64,000 nt of DNA from Lachnospiraceae bacterium (lineage in GTDB: Bacteria; Bacillota; Clostridia; Lachnospirales; Lachnospiraceae). Location: the NCBI GenBank assembly GCA_015057445.1, contig SVEI01000008.1, forward strand, positions 1 to 64,000, written 5' to 3'. Position numbers and translations under genes: made by a program. The notes beneath the pieces are model-generated. The model ran no database searches and was not told where the DNA came from. It saw only the letters and a program-made list of their open reading frames with translations. Below, in pieces: positions 29,391 through 40,033 of the stretch (its first letter is position 1; each line of letters begins with the position of its first letter).

Positions 29391-30785
29391 ATGAAAAGTA
29401 CATGCAAGAAAATTGTGACAGATATTAATAGAGATAAGGATGTTGATGTAACGGTTCCAAAGTATTTGGAGCTTCTTGACAGTCAATATAATTTATATTC
29501 TACAGTTAAATTATGCTTGAATTTCTATACAATTAGAGAAATGTTAGAAGATGGTACAAATGTTGCAGATTTTAAAGAAGATTATGACAAGGTTTCATCC
29601 CTTCTTACTAAGGCGCTTATCGCTGGAGAAAAAATAGATACCACAGATATTGAAGTGATAGATAACATCAGAAATAGTGTAGAATATAGGATGAAGATTT
29701 TAACTTCCTATACGGATGGATTTGAGATGTATGAATACATTTTAAATCGAATTGAGGCAGGAATAAAAGGAACAAGTGAAGAAGTTGATGTTGAGCTTTT
29801 GTCAAATAAGATGTTCCAGTATGTATTTTCAGAGCAGGATACAGTTGTTGTTAATAGTAAACTTCAGATTCTTATGTCTCAGCTTCCGGTAAGAATGACC
29901 AAGAATAAGTTCTATGATGTTGTAGCTAATACTCTATCTATCTACAAGGGTGGAGAGATAAGCTCTGTGGATGATTTTGTAGATATGCTTAAGACAGCAG
30001 TATTGATTAACAAACCAGAAGGTTTTGAGAGTGAATATCCTGAATTGTATGATATTTATAGTAGATTAGAGGAGACTGACTACAAATCTATAGATGAAGG
30101 ATTATTTGATAGATTGACTATTGATTTGAATCAAGGAGCAGAGTTTATTACACAGCAGGTTTCATTTTATATGCTTTTTCAAGAAGTTATAAATGATACA
30201 TACACAATTCTCCTGACAACATTAGGTAAATCCAAAAATAACGATGATACTGCGTTTAAATCAGCTGTTAAGATAATAGATACATGTATTAATTCATTTA
30301 CAGAAGATTCTGCAGAGGAACTTATGGATGCATTTATGTCTTTGGAAGGTTCCCAAGAGAACGTATATGAAAATGTAATGATATTAGAGACGGTTCTTGA
30401 TGATGTGTCTCTCAAAGGTGAGGATATGAATGATGACATCAAGAGTCATATTGCAAACCTTAGAACTGTTGAAAAATTGGTTTCAAGTAGCTTGTTTATC
30501 GACTTGAAGAAGGAAGTAGGTAATGAGTCTATAATTGCTGATGGAGATTATATTAGCAAGCTCAAGGATGAGGTTACTGGAGCTTTTGCAGAGTATTTTA
30601 AGGACAAGAGTATGATTGTTGTAAGAAGCATTATGTGTAAGATACTTGCGGCAATGCCTATATTCTTGGACACTCAGCAGGAGATTAAGAATTATTTTGA
30701 TTATGTTTTAGAGAATTGTAAGAATGATAGTGAGCTTACTGCATGTAATAAGCTTATCTGTGAAATCATAGAGGAAGAAGTTTAG
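29391..30785 (+). CDS. Hypothetical protein (464 aa, soluble, mostly helical)
   Basis: Long ORF in the same co-directional block; no recognised motif. Confidence 0.65.
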   Translation: MKSTCKKIVTDINRDKDVDVTVPKYLELLDSQYNLYSTVKLCLNFYTIREMLEDGTNVADFKEDYDKVSSLLTKALIAGEKIDTTDIEVIDNIRNSVEYRMKILTSYTDGFEMYEYILNRIEAGIKGTSEEVDVELLSNKMFQYVFSEQDTVVVNSKLQILMSQLPVRMTKNKFYDVVANTLSIYKGGEISSVDDFVDMLKTAVLINKPEGFESEYPELYDIYSRLEETDYKSIDEGLFDRLTIDLNQGAEFITQQVSFYMLFQEVINDTYTILLTTLGKSKNNDDTAFKSAVKIIDTCINSFTEDSAEELMDAFMSLEGSQENVYENVMILETVLDDVSLKGEDMNDDIKSHIANLRTVEKLVSSSLFIDLKKEVGNESIIADGDYISKLKDEVTGAFAEYFKDKSMIVVRSIMCKILAAMPIFLDTQQEIKNYFDYVLENCKNDSELTACNKLICEIIEEEV

Positions 30786-30799
30786 GATTTGGTGAGAGT

Positions 30800-31114
30800 A
30801 TGAAGGTAGTTGATACTGTTTATACATATGGTTATTCTGATGATGAAGCAAGACATCTTGCTAAAAAGCTTAAGTATAATGTAAAAAAACTTAAGCTTTA
30901 TGTGGTGTGTCTTCCTGTCATAGGAGATGGCCTTATGGAGATTTATGATTATAAGCATTTTCAACAATCTTTTTACAAAGGAATTAAGAACGATATAGTA
31001 GTTATTGGTTTTGCTCCTGATAAAGCGGGAGCAGAAGAGATTATTCTTTCCATTACTCAGGATTTGTATGATGCAAATTGTGGCTTTGATATTAAGAAAT
31101 TTTTTGGTGTATAG
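30800..31114 (+). CDS. Hypothetical protein
   Basis: ORF in a tight gene row; no recognised family. Confidence 0.6.
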   Translation: MKVVDTVYTYGYSDDEARHLAKKLKYNVKKLKLYVVCLPVIGDGLMEIYDYKHFQQSFYKGIKNDIVVIGFAPDKAGAEEIILSITQDLYDANCGFDIKKFFGV

Positions 31115-31124
31115 GTGAAAATAT

Positions 31125-32213
31125 ATGTTGCATGTGTTACTGATGATTCTTAAAATTATATTATGGATTATCCTTGCAATACTAGGACTTGTATTGCTTC
31201 TTATTTTCATTGTACTTTTTTTACCAATCAAATACAAAATCGATGTAAAATATCATGGGAAAGCATTGGTAAACGCTAAAATTAGTTTTCTCATTGCCAC
31301 GGTTAGGATTTTGTTTGATCAAGAAGCAAAAAAGTTTGATTATGGGATAAGGTTGGCTGGGATAAAACTTAATCTTGGTAAAGAAAAGAAACCTAAGAAA
31401 CCAAAGAAATCAAAAAAAATTGCCACATCAGAAACTAATGATGACATAGAAATTATTGAAGATGTAATAGATAAGCAAACTAGTAATGATTTGCCAGATG
31501 ATATAGATTTAGAACATAAAAACAATATATCAGATGACAAAATTAGTGAACCACAGTTGCAAGTGGATGCTTATGTTGTAGGTCAAAATGATGCTACAGT
31601 TGATAGTTCTGAAAAAATTTCGGAAGATGATGAGTTTGAGTACTATGAAATAGATGAATTTGATTTGTTTGATGATGATATAGATAAAGATGTACCTAAG
31701 GAACATAAAAGCTTATTTGGAAGAATAAAAGCGTTCTTTGTTGGTCTTAAGAACAAGATAGTCAACATAAAAAACAAAGTAGAAAACTTTTCCTTGGATA
31801 ATATTGAGGCGAAGATAGATGCTAAGGTAACAAAGCTTAAGAAAACTATCAATAGATTTAAACATTTCTGGAATATGAAATGTACGGTAAAAACCAGAAA
31901 TTATCTAAAGAAGTACTTGGTTGGATTAATTAAGCATATTGGACCAAGGAGTGTAAAAGGATATGTGAGATATGGCTTTGGTGATCCGTGTAAGACAGGT
32001 CAGGTAACTGGATATTTGAGTTTGTTACCTTTTGTCTATAGTAAACATTTCTCGCTAGAGCCTGATTTTTATAACAAGGTTATAGACACTGAATTGATTA
32101 TAAAAGGTAGATTCAGGTTAGGATATATTATAAGAATTGTATTAAATATCAATATATGGAGAACAATTTTAGTAGCAAGAAAGATTTTTAAGGGTAAGAA
32201 AAAGGAGGTATAA
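31125..32213 (+). CDS. DUF2953 family protein (YtfI-like)
   Basis: N-terminal TM, FLPIKYKIDVKYHGKALVNAKISFLIATVRI, C-terminal RYGFGDPCKTGQVTGYLS; adjacent to ytfJ/gerW. Confidence 0.8.
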   Translation: MLHVLLMILKIILWIILAILGLVLLLIFIVLFLPIKYKIDVKYHGKALVNAKISFLIATVRILFDQEAKKFDYGIRLAGIKLNLGKEKKPKKPKKSKKIATSETNDDIEIIEDVIDKQTSNDLPDDIDLEHKNNISDDKISEPQLQVDAYVVGQNDATVDSSEKISEDDEFEYYEIDEFDLFDDDIDKDVPKEHKSLFGRIKAFFVGLKNKIVNIKNKVENFSLDNIEAKIDAKVTKLKKTINRFKHFWNMKCTVKTRNYLKKYLVGLIKHIGPRSVKGYVRYGFGDPCKTGQVTGYLSLLPFVYSKHFSLEPDFYNKVIDTELIIKGRFRLGYIIRIVLNINIWRTILVARKIFKGKKKEV

Positions 32214-32216
32214 ATC

Positions 32217-32627
32217 ATGGCAGATTTTAATCAGACTGTAAGTTCGTTATTTAAGGGAATGGATACTTTGCTTACAACAAAGACAGTTGTAGGTGAGCCT
32301 ACGCAGGTTGGAGACACAATTATACTACCATTAGTTGATGTGAATTTTGGTGTTGCTGCAGGTGCATTTGCAAAGGATGGCAACAAGAATTCAGCGGGTG
32401 GTGGAATGGGAGGTAAAATGTCTCCTTCAGCAGTTTTAGTTATCCAGAATGGAAAAACTAAGATGGTTAGTGTGAAAGACCAGGATACTATGACCAAGAT
32501 TATAGATATGATTCCTGAGGTTGTGGATAAGATTGCTACTTCACTTGGTAAGGGTGGCAAAAACCTAGAAGAGGAAGCGTTGGTTGAAAAAGCAATTGAT
32601 GAAGTAACCGGAGAGGAAACATTTTAG
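32217..32627 (+). CDS. GerW/YtfJ family sporulation-associated protein
   Basis: TVVGEPTQVGDTIILPLVDVNFGVAAGAF, AGGGMGGKMSPSAVLVI. Confidence 0.88.
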   Translation: MADFNQTVSSLFKGMDTLLTTKTVVGEPTQVGDTIILPLVDVNFGVAAGAFAKDGNKNSAGGGMGGKMSPSAVLVIQNGKTKMVSVKDQDTMTKIIDMIPEVVDKIATSLGKGGKNLEEEALVEKAIDEVTGEETF

Positions 32628-32694
32628 TCTCTTTATAGAAAATGTGGCATATAATTAACTAAGAATTATTGGGCGTTTCCGTGTGGGGTGTACA

Positions 32695-32835
32695 ATGAGA
32701 GCATTAGTTGGTTATGGTTCATTGTTTATAGCTATAGGAATTATATTGGCATATTTTATAGCAGGATTTATTGAATTTGTTATTACTATCGGGCTTTTAA
32801 TTCTTGCATACATTCTTCTGTGTAAGGGATGTTAG
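32695..32835 (+). CDS. Small membrane protein (46 aa) ending in CKGC
   Basis: ATG..TAG reading MRALVGYGSLFIAIGIILAYFIAGFIEFVITIGLLILAYILLCKGC; not in the supplied ORF track. Confidence 0.5.
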   Translation: MRALVGYGSLFIAIGIILAYFIAGFIEFVITIGLLILAYILLCKGC

Positions 32836-32898
32836 CGTTGTAGGACTTAAATACTTGATGGTGATAGTAAGTATATTGTAGTATTTGTAGGAAGATTT

Positions 32899-33642
32899 AT
32901 GGATAAAAATTATTTACTATGCATAGAGTACGATGGCACTAGGTATAGTGGCTGGCAGAGACAGGGTAATACTGAAAATACTATAGAACACAGAATTACA
33001 CAGTGTTTAAAAACTATGTGTAATTATTCTTGTGATGTGGAATTACATGGATCTGGAAGAACTGACGCAGGTGTTCATGCAAGGGGACAGATGGCCAATG
33101 TTAAGCTTGGTACATCTCTCAAACCGGTAGAAATTAAGGATTATCTGAATAAATATCTTCCTGAAGATATTAGGATATTAAGTGTTTTGGTTGTAGATGA
33201 CAGGTTTCATGCTAGGCTTTCGGCAAAGAGTAAAACATATTCTTACACAATAGATGTAGGAGATAAGGCAAATGTGTTTCTGAGAAAATATTCTTGGCAT
33301 GTGGAATCTAAGTTAGATGTAGAATCTATGAGAGAGGCTGCTGAGCTTTTGTTAGGTGAAAAAGATTTTAGAAGTTTGTCGGATATGAAAACTAAGAAAT
33401 CATCTGTTAGAACAATTAATACTATCAATATATATGAAAAATCTGATATAATAACTATAGAGTATACAGGAGATGGATTTCTGTATCATATGGTTAGAAA
33501 AATCACGGCACTGCTGGTTGAAATAGGAATTGGCAGGTTAAAGCTATGCCATATAGATGAATTACTAGATAAAAAAGATCGACATGCCTTTAAGTTACTG
33601 GCCCCGGCAAAGGGTTTATGCTTAGAGGAAGTGTTCTATTAA
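32899..33642 (+). CDS. truA: tRNA pseudouridine(38-40) synthase
   Basis: YDGTRYSGWQRQ, GSGRTDAGVHARGQ, GDGFLYHMVRKI. Confidence 0.95.
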   Translation: MDKNYLLCIEYDGTRYSGWQRQGNTENTIEHRITQCLKTMCNYSCDVELHGSGRTDAGVHARGQMANVKLGTSLKPVEIKDYLNKYLPEDIRILSVLVVDDRFHARLSAKSKTYSYTIDVGDKANVFLRKYSWHVESKLDVESMREAAELLLGEKDFRSLSDMKTKKSSVRTINTINIYEKSDIITIEYTGDGFLYHMVRKITALLVEIGIGRLKLCHIDELLDKKDRHAFKLLAPAKGLCLEEVFY

Positions 33643-33677
33643 ATTATGGAACAATTAATTATTAGGGGTGTTTTACA

Positions 33678-34343
33678 ATGAGTATGGTTTCTGATATGAG
33701 CATGGAGGTGCTTATGAATTCTGATAACCCAGAGCAGGTTCTTCAGAATATGCAGCCCTTTATGGACTTAATGATGAATTATGAATGTGCTTTGATGGAG
33801 ATAGAGACAAAGCTAAAAGTGTTGAATAACGAATTTGCTATGCAACACAATAGAAATCCTTTTGAATCCATCAAGTGTAGATTAAAAAAGCCTATGAGTA
33901 TTGTAGGCAAGATGAAGAAAAAAGGTTTAGATATAACAATTGATAATATTGTGGAGAATCTTACCGATATTGCTGGAGTAAGAGTAATATGTTCATTTCC
34001 AGAGGATATTTATGCAGTATCTGAACTTCTTACTAAGCAGGATGACATAAAGGTGGTTCAGGTTAAGGATTACATAAGAAATCCTAAGTCAAACGGATAT
34101 AGAAGTCTTCACCTCATTATTGATGTTCCGATTTTCTTGTCAAAGCAGAAAAAATATATGAAGGTAGAGGTTCAGTTCAGAACAATAGCGATGGATTTCT
34201 GGGCGAGTCTTGATCATAAGTTGAAATACAAGAAGGATAATCTTAAACATCCAGAGATAATTGCTCAGGAACTCAAGAAATGTGCTGATACTATAACTGC
34301 CATGGATTATAAGATGCAAGAGATACGAAATATGCTTGATTAA
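33678..34343 (+). CDS. Small alarmone synthetase (RelA/SpoT synthetase domain)
   Basis: DIAGVRVICSFPEDIY, YIRNPKSNGYRSLHLII, VEVQFRTIAMDFWASLDHKLKYK. Confidence 0.9.
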   Translation: MSMVSDMSMEVLMNSDNPEQVLQNMQPFMDLMMNYECALMEIETKLKVLNNEFAMQHNRNPFESIKCRLKKPMSIVGKMKKKGLDITIDNIVENLTDIAGVRVICSFPEDIYAVSELLTKQDDIKVVQVKDYIRNPKSNGYRSLHLIIDVPIFLSKQKKYMKVEVQFRTIAMDFWASLDHKLKYKKDNLKHPEIIAQELKKCADTITAMDYKMQEIRNMLD

Positions 34344-34360
34344 GCATAAGTGGAGGATAC

Positions 34361-34933
34361 ATGTCAAAACAAGTATGGAAATCAGGAAATATGTTATATC
34401 CAGTGCCTGCTGTAATGGTTACAGTTAGTGATGGGTGTGGCAGTGATAATATTATTACTATAGCTTGGGCTGGTACTATTAATTCTGACCCAGCTATGGT
34501 TTCTATTTCTGTGAGAAAATCCAGATATTCTCATGAACTACTTATGAAGAATAAAGAGTTTGTAATTAATTTGGTTACTAAGGATTTAACCTTAGCAATG
34601 GATTATTGCGGAGTAAAATCAGGCAGAGATATGGACAAGTTCAAGGCTATGAAACTTACTAAAGGTAAGGCTAGTACTGTAAATGTACCTACTATTGAAG
34701 AAAGTCCGTTGAACATAGAGTGCAAGGTTAAAGAAGTTATAGAACTTGGGAGTCATGATATGTTTTTGGCAGAGGTTACAGCCGTACTTGCTGATGAGAA
34801 GTATATGGACGAGAATGGTAGATTTGACTTGAACTCCTCAAATCTGGTTGCATATTCTCATGGACAATATTTTACTTTGGGTGAGAATATAGGAAAATTT
34901 GGATATAGTGTCCAAAAAAAGAAGAGAAAATAA
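34361..34933 (+). CDS. Flavin reductase family protein
   Basis: NIITIAWAGTINSDPAMVSISVRKSRYSHELL FMN-binding split-barrel pattern. Confidence 0.85.
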   Translation: MSKQVWKSGNMLYPVPAVMVTVSDGCGSDNIITIAWAGTINSDPAMVSISVRKSRYSHELLMKNKEFVINLVTKDLTLAMDYCGVKSGRDMDKFKAMKLTKGKASTVNVPTIEESPLNIECKVKEVIELGSHDMFLAEVTAVLADEKYMDENGRFDLNSSNLVAYSHGQYFTLGENIGKFGYSVQKKKRK

Positions 34934-34994
34934 CATATTCTATATGTTAATATAAAGCTTTTGCTACTTGGAGAGGTAGAACAGGAGCTAAAAT

Positions 34995-36530
34995 ATGTTT
35001 AGTAAAATCACAAGCTGCGCCGTCTTTGGAATAGACGGCCAGGTAATTAGTGTAGAAGCTGACGTAAATGATGGATTACCAATGTTTACTATGGTCGGAT
35101 TTCTATCCTCATCTGTAAAAGAGGCCGGCGAACGAGTCAGAACTGCACTGAAAAATTCAGGTTATCATATGCCACCTAAGCGCATAACAATCAATTTATC
35201 ACCAGCAAACATAAGGAAAGATGGATCGGGGTTTGATTTGCCAGTAGCAATGGCTGTATTGATTGCTATTGGAATTCTTCCGGAAATTAATATGGAGAAA
35301 ACTCTGGTATTAGGTGAATTAGGCTTAAATGGAGAAGTAAAAACTATTACTGGTGTGCTTCCTATGGTCTATCACTGTAAGAAAATGGGAATAACAAGTT
35401 GCATTGTACCTAAAGCAAATGCAAAAGAGGCTGCACTTGTTAGAGGGATGAATGTTTATGGAGTGGAAAGCTTGCAGGAAGCGGCAGAATTCATGCAAGG
35501 AATTGCTGATATTGTACCACTAATTAATAATGACAATACTGTTGTTGAAGGGGAAAATGACAGTAATTTGGATTTTGCTGATGTGAAAGGACAATCTACT
35601 CTTAAACGTGGTATGGAAATTGCTGCAGCAGGATTTCATAATGTGCTTATGACTGGTGCAGCAGGAGCTGGAAAATCCATGATAGCTAAAAGACTTCCTA
35701 CAATTATGCCTAAGCTTACATTTGAAGAGTGTATTGATATTACAAAGATATATAGTATCAGTGGTCTGCTTGATAACAATAATGTTCTTATAACTAAAAG
35801 ACCATTTCGCTCTCCGCACCATACAATATCAAATCATGCCTTAGTAGGTGGAGGGGGAGTGCCTAGACCAGGAGAAGTAAGTTTGGCTCACAATGGAGTT
35901 TTATTCTTGGATGAACTTCCTGAGTTTAATAAAAATGTGCTAGAAGTAATGAGACAACCTATTGAGGACAGGAGTATTACTATATCAAGGGTTAATGCTA
36001 CGTTTGTTTTTCCTGCGGATTTTATGCTTGTTGCCGCTATGAATCAGTGTCCCTGTGGTAATTATCCTAATTTAAGCAAGTGTAAATGCACACCTTATGA
36101 GATAAGGCGTTACCAAGGTAAGATAAGCGGTCCGCTTTTAGACCGTATTGATATAACAATGGAAGTACAACCTATAGAATTTGGAGATTTGTTTGATGAG
36201 ATAAAGGAGGAATCATCAAAAGAAATACGTGAAAGGGTGGAAGAAGCAAGACATAGACAACAATTTAGATATAAGGATGTGGGAATTAATTTCAACTCTC
36301 AGTTAGATGGGAAATTACTGAAAAAATACATTAGTTTAGGCGCTAAAGAGGAGGAACTATTAAAGGATACATTTGTAAAAAATGAGCTTAGTGCCAGAGG
36401 AACTTATAGAATATTGAGACTGGCCAGAACTATTGCAGATATGGCTGGTAGTGACAAAATAGAAAGAATTCATCTTATGGAAGCTATATTTTATAAAAAT
36501 AATGGAAAATTCTATAATGAGGAGGTGTAG
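34995..36530 (+). CDS. YifB/ComM-like Mg-chelatase-family AAA+ ATPase
   Basis: GAAGAGKSMIAKRLP, FRSPHHTISNHALVGGG, FLDELPEF, NQCPCGNYP. Confidence 0.93.
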   Translation: MFSKITSCAVFGIDGQVISVEADVNDGLPMFTMVGFLSSSVKEAGERVRTALKNSGYHMPPKRITINLSPANIRKDGSGFDLPVAMAVLIAIGILPEINMEKTLVLGELGLNGEVKTITGVLPMVYHCKKMGITSCIVPKANAKEAALVRGMNVYGVESLQEAAEFMQGIADIVPLINNDNTVVEGENDSNLDFADVKGQSTLKRGMEIAAAGFHNVLMTGAAGAGKSMIAKRLPTIMPKLTFEECIDITKIYSISGLLDNNNVLITKRPFRSPHHTISNHALVGGGGVPRPGEVSLAHNGVLFLDELPEFNKNVLEVMRQPIEDRSITISRVNATFVFPADFMLVAAMNQCPCGNYPNLSKCKCTPYEIRRYQGKISGPLLDRIDITMEVQPIEFGDLFDEIKEESSKEIRERVEEARHRQQFRYKDVGINFNSQLDGKLLKKYISLGAKEEELLKDTFVKNELSARGTYRILRLARTIADMAGSDKIERIHLMEAIFYKNNGKFYNEEV

Positions 36531-36532
36531 TG

Positions 36533-37759
36533 ATGATTATAAGTTCAACTAAAGAGTTTGTTAATGCTTCTGATGATACACAGAAAGCGTTTGACGCCCC
36601 TAATTATAAAGTGGTGTGCTATGAAGACGGGTATGAATCTGCTATAAAACATTTGTGGCTTAATAATATTGAAGGTGTTGATGCAAGTCATATTCTTGTA
36701 TTGAAAAAAGAGTTAGGCAATGTGTGGAATATATATGATGCTAGCGAAAAAGTATTAAGTAAGTTTGTATCGGAAAAAGTTGCTAAAAAAGTTGCTTGCT
36801 CTAGGGCTGGAAGTAAAATTATGGAACTGTATGATAGACTTTGTGAAAAACATATTTCGATTTTGTATCCAGAAAAAAGTAACTATCCTGAAAAACTGAG
36901 ACATATTTACATACCACCACAGCTTTTGTATGTAAAAGGTAGAATAAAGAATTCCATCAATGAATATAACAAAACTATAGGAATTGTGGGCTCAAGAAAT
37001 CCGTCCACCTATGGTAAGGAAATATGTAAATACTTTGGAGAAAAACTAGCAAAAGAAGAATTTTGTATTGTCAGTGGATTGGCAAGAGGGATTGATGGGA
37101 TTGCACATAGAAGTGCGCTTGATAATAATGGTTATACGGTGGCGGTGTTAGGATCTGGAATTAATGTAGCTTATCCTAGAATCAATATTGAAACTTATGC
37201 TAGAATTGAAGAAAATGGTGCTATCGTATCAGAATATGGATTGGATGTCCCGCCCAACCCATGGCAGTTTCCTGTTAGAAATAGAATAATTAGTGGACTT
37301 TCTGATGGGGTACTTGTGGTAGAAGCAAGGGCGGAGAGTGGTTCTTTAATTACAGTTGACCATGCCTTAGAACAAGGAAAAACAGTTTACTCAATTCCTG
37401 GAAGGTTAATGGATAAATCTTGTGAAGGTAATAATAATATAATCAGAGAAGGTGCAATTTGTGTTACCAGACCTGAAGATATAATTGAAGATATGGTGGG
37501 TATCTCTGCTTTTGATAAAGGAAATAGTGAAAAAAGGCATGATGATAATACTAATGAAGCTAACGATATTGATAGTTTGACAGAAGAAGAGAAGAAAGTG
37601 TTGGCTTGTGTTAGTTTAGATCCTATATATATTGATGATATAATGCAAAGTACTCATTTGGGAGTGACTAAGACTATAAGTACATTATATTTATTAGAGG
37701 AAAAGGAATTAATAAAACAACAAAATAAAGGATATTATATTTTGTTTATTAAAAATTAA
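36533..37759 (+). CDS. dprA: DNA-processing protein DprA
   Basis: GIVGSRNPSTYGKEI, SGLARGIDGIAHRSAL, VLGSGINVAYP. Confidence 0.93.
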   Translation: MIISSTKEFVNASDDTQKAFDAPNYKVVCYEDGYESAIKHLWLNNIEGVDASHILVLKKELGNVWNIYDASEKVLSKFVSEKVAKKVACSRAGSKIMELYDRLCEKHISILYPEKSNYPEKLRHIYIPPQLLYVKGRIKNSINEYNKTIGIVGSRNPSTYGKEICKYFGEKLAKEEFCIVSGLARGIDGIAHRSALDNNGYTVAVLGSGINVAYPRINIETYARIEENGAIVSEYGLDVPPNPWQFPVRNRIISGLSDGVLVVEARAESGSLITVDHALEQGKTVYSIPGRLMDKSCEGNNNIIREGAICVTRPEDIIEDMVGISAFDKGNSEKRHDDNTNEANDIDSLTEEEKKVLACVSLDPIYIDDIMQSTHLGVTKTISTLYLLEEKELIKQQNKGYYILFIKN

Positions 37760-37866
37760 TCTTGCCTTTTGAAAAATTATATTGTATAGTTTGAAGCGTT
37801 TGAGACAATCAAATCAATGTAATTGTGGGTATTATAATGAAATTGTATTAAGAAGGTAGAAATTTT

Positions 37867-39912
37867 ATGGCAAACAATTTGGTAATAGTGGAGTCTCCTG
37901 CAAAGGCAAAAACAATAAAGAAATTTTTGGGAAGCTCATATGAAGTTATTGCTTCAAATGGGCATGTAAGAGATCTTCCGAAAAGTAGAATGGGAATAGA
38001 TGTTGATAATGACTTTGAACCACAGTATATTACCATACGTGGTAAAGGAGAACTTTTATCAACTTTAAGAAAAGCAGCAAAAAAAGCAGATAAGATTTAT
38101 CTGGCAACCGACCCTGATCGAGAGGGAGAAGCAATATCTTATCATTTAACTGTTGCTCTTAAGCTTGATGAGAAAAAATATAAAAGAATTACATTTAATG
38201 AAATTACAAAAAATGCTGTTAAGAATTCTATAAAGCAGGCTAGAGACATTGACATGAGCTTAGTTGATTCACAACAGGCAAGAAGATGTTTGGATAGAAT
38301 GGTTGGTTACACCATCAGTCCTGTGTTATGGGAAAAGATAAAGCGAGGGCTTAGTGCTGGTAGAGTACAATCTGTTGCTTTAAAGCTTATTTGTGATAGA
38401 GAAGAAGAAATAAACAACTTCGTTCCAGAAGAGTATTGGAGCTTGGATGTGGATTTAAAACCAAATAGTAATCTTAAGGCTATTCCATTCCATTATTGTA
38501 AAGATAAAATTACTAAGGATGAGGTGGATAAAGTATTAAAAGCTGTAACTGGTAAAAAATTCGAAGTTACTGATAATAAAAAGTCAGAAAAGACTAAAAA
38601 ACAACCATTGCCATTTACAACAAGTACATTGCAACAGGAAGCTGGAAAGAAGCTTAATTTTGCAACAAGTAAGACCATGAGAGTAGCGCAGCAACTTTAT
38701 GAGGGTGTTGATATAAAAGGAAAAGGTACAATTGGTCTTATTTCATACCTTAGAACCGATTCTACAAGAATATCAGAAGAAGCTACAAAGAATGCTAAAG
38801 AGTATATAGAGAGTAACTTTGGTGTTAACTATGTAGGAGAAGCTTCAGTAAAGACATCTAATAAAAAAATACAAGATGCTCATGAGGCAATAAGACCTAC
38901 AGATGTAACTTTAACACCAGCATTCTTAAAGGATAAGCTTTCTAGAGAACAGTTTAGATTATATCAGCTTATTTATAACAGATTTTTAGCAAGTCAGATG
39001 GCGCCTGCAGTATATGAAATTAATACTATTACAGCAAGTGTAGATGATTATAAATTCAAGGCCTCATCATCAAAGGTGAAATTTGAAGGTTATATGTCTG
39101 TTTATAATACTGATGATGATAAGGTAGTAAATAGTAAATTGGCTGGAATTGAACTAGGTGAGAAGTTGGATGCTGAAAAGATAGAGCCAAAGCAACATTT
39201 CACACAACCACCTGCTCATTATACTGAATCCTTACTTGTTAAGACTATGGAAGAATTGGGCATTGGTAGACCTTCAACTTATGCACCGACCATTGCTATC
39301 ATTTTAAACAGAAGATATGTGGTTAAAGAAAATAAGAATCTTTATGTGACAGAACTTGGTGAAGCTGTTAACCAATTTATGTGCAAGGCCTTTCCTGCAA
39401 TTGTTGATACTAGCTTTACAGCTAACATTGAAACATTGCTTGATAATATTGAGGATGGGGATTTTGATTGGAAGGTAATTATTAGAAACTTCTATCCAGA
39501 TTTGGCAGAATCTGTTGAAAATGCTAAGAAGGAATTAGAGTCAGTGAAGATAGAAGACGAGGTATCTGATACAGAATGTGACCAGTGCGGAAGAATGATG
39601 GTTATAAAATATGGACCACATGGAAAATTCCTGGCATGTCCTGGATTCCCGGAATGTAGAAATACTAAACCACATTTTGAAAAGATAGATGTTCCATGTC
39701 CTGTATGTGGTCAAGACGTCGTAATTAGAAAAACCAAAAAGGGTAGAAAGTATTTCAGTTGTATATCTAGTCCTGAATGTGATTTTATGTCTTGGTCAAG
39801 ACCAACTACGGAAAAATGTCCAGAATGTGGTACTTACATGGTTGACAAGGGTAGCAAGCTTATGTGCGCAAAAGATGGATGCGGATATAGTTGTAACAAA
39901 AACAAAAATTAA
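37867..39912 (+). CDS. topA: DNA topoisomerase I
   Basis: VIVESPAKAKTIKKFLG, DPDREGEAISYHL, GLISYLRTDSTRIS, C-terminal zinc-finger repeats. Confidence 0.96.
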   Translation: MANNLVIVESPAKAKTIKKFLGSSYEVIASNGHVRDLPKSRMGIDVDNDFEPQYITIRGKGELLSTLRKAAKKADKIYLATDPDREGEAISYHLTVALKLDEKKYKRITFNEITKNAVKNSIKQARDIDMSLVDSQQARRCLDRMVGYTISPVLWEKIKRGLSAGRVQSVALKLICDREEEINNFVPEEYWSLDVDLKPNSNLKAIPFHYCKDKITKDEVDKVLKAVTGKKFEVTDNKKSEKTKKQPLPFTTSTLQQEAGKKLNFATSKTMRVAQQLYEGVDIKGKGTIGLISYLRTDSTRISEEATKNAKEYIESNFGVNYVGEASVKTSNKKIQDAHEAIRPTDVTLTPAFLKDKLSREQFRLYQLIYNRFLASQMAPAVYEINTITASVDDYKFKASSSKVKFEGYMSVYNTDDDKVVNSKLAGIELGEKLDAEKIEPKQHFTQPPAHYTESLLVKTMEELGIGRPSTYAPTIAIILNRRYVVKENKNLYVTELGEAVNQFMCKAFPAIVDTSFTANIETLLDNIEDGDFDWKVIIRNFYPDLAESVENAKKELESVKIEDEVSDTECDQCGRMMVIKYGPHGKFLACPGFPECRNTKPHFEKIDVPCPVCGQDVVIRKTKKGRKYFSCISSPECDFMSWSRPTTEKCPECGTYMVDKGSKLMCAKDGCGYSCNKNKN

Positions 39913-39987
39913 AATAGTCATTTGCTAGTAAATGTTTGTCGCTTTTTCAGAAAATTGGTTGCTGACAATCGCAAAATATGGTACTAT

Positions 39988-40033
39988 ATTGTCGTATGAA
40001 AATGTCATTTGTGTTTTCGTACGACAATTTTTT
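39988..40033 (+). terminator. Terminator between topA and the flagellar operon
   Basis: ATTGTCGTATGAAAA...TTTTCGTACGACAAT then TTTTTTA. Confidence 0.75.
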
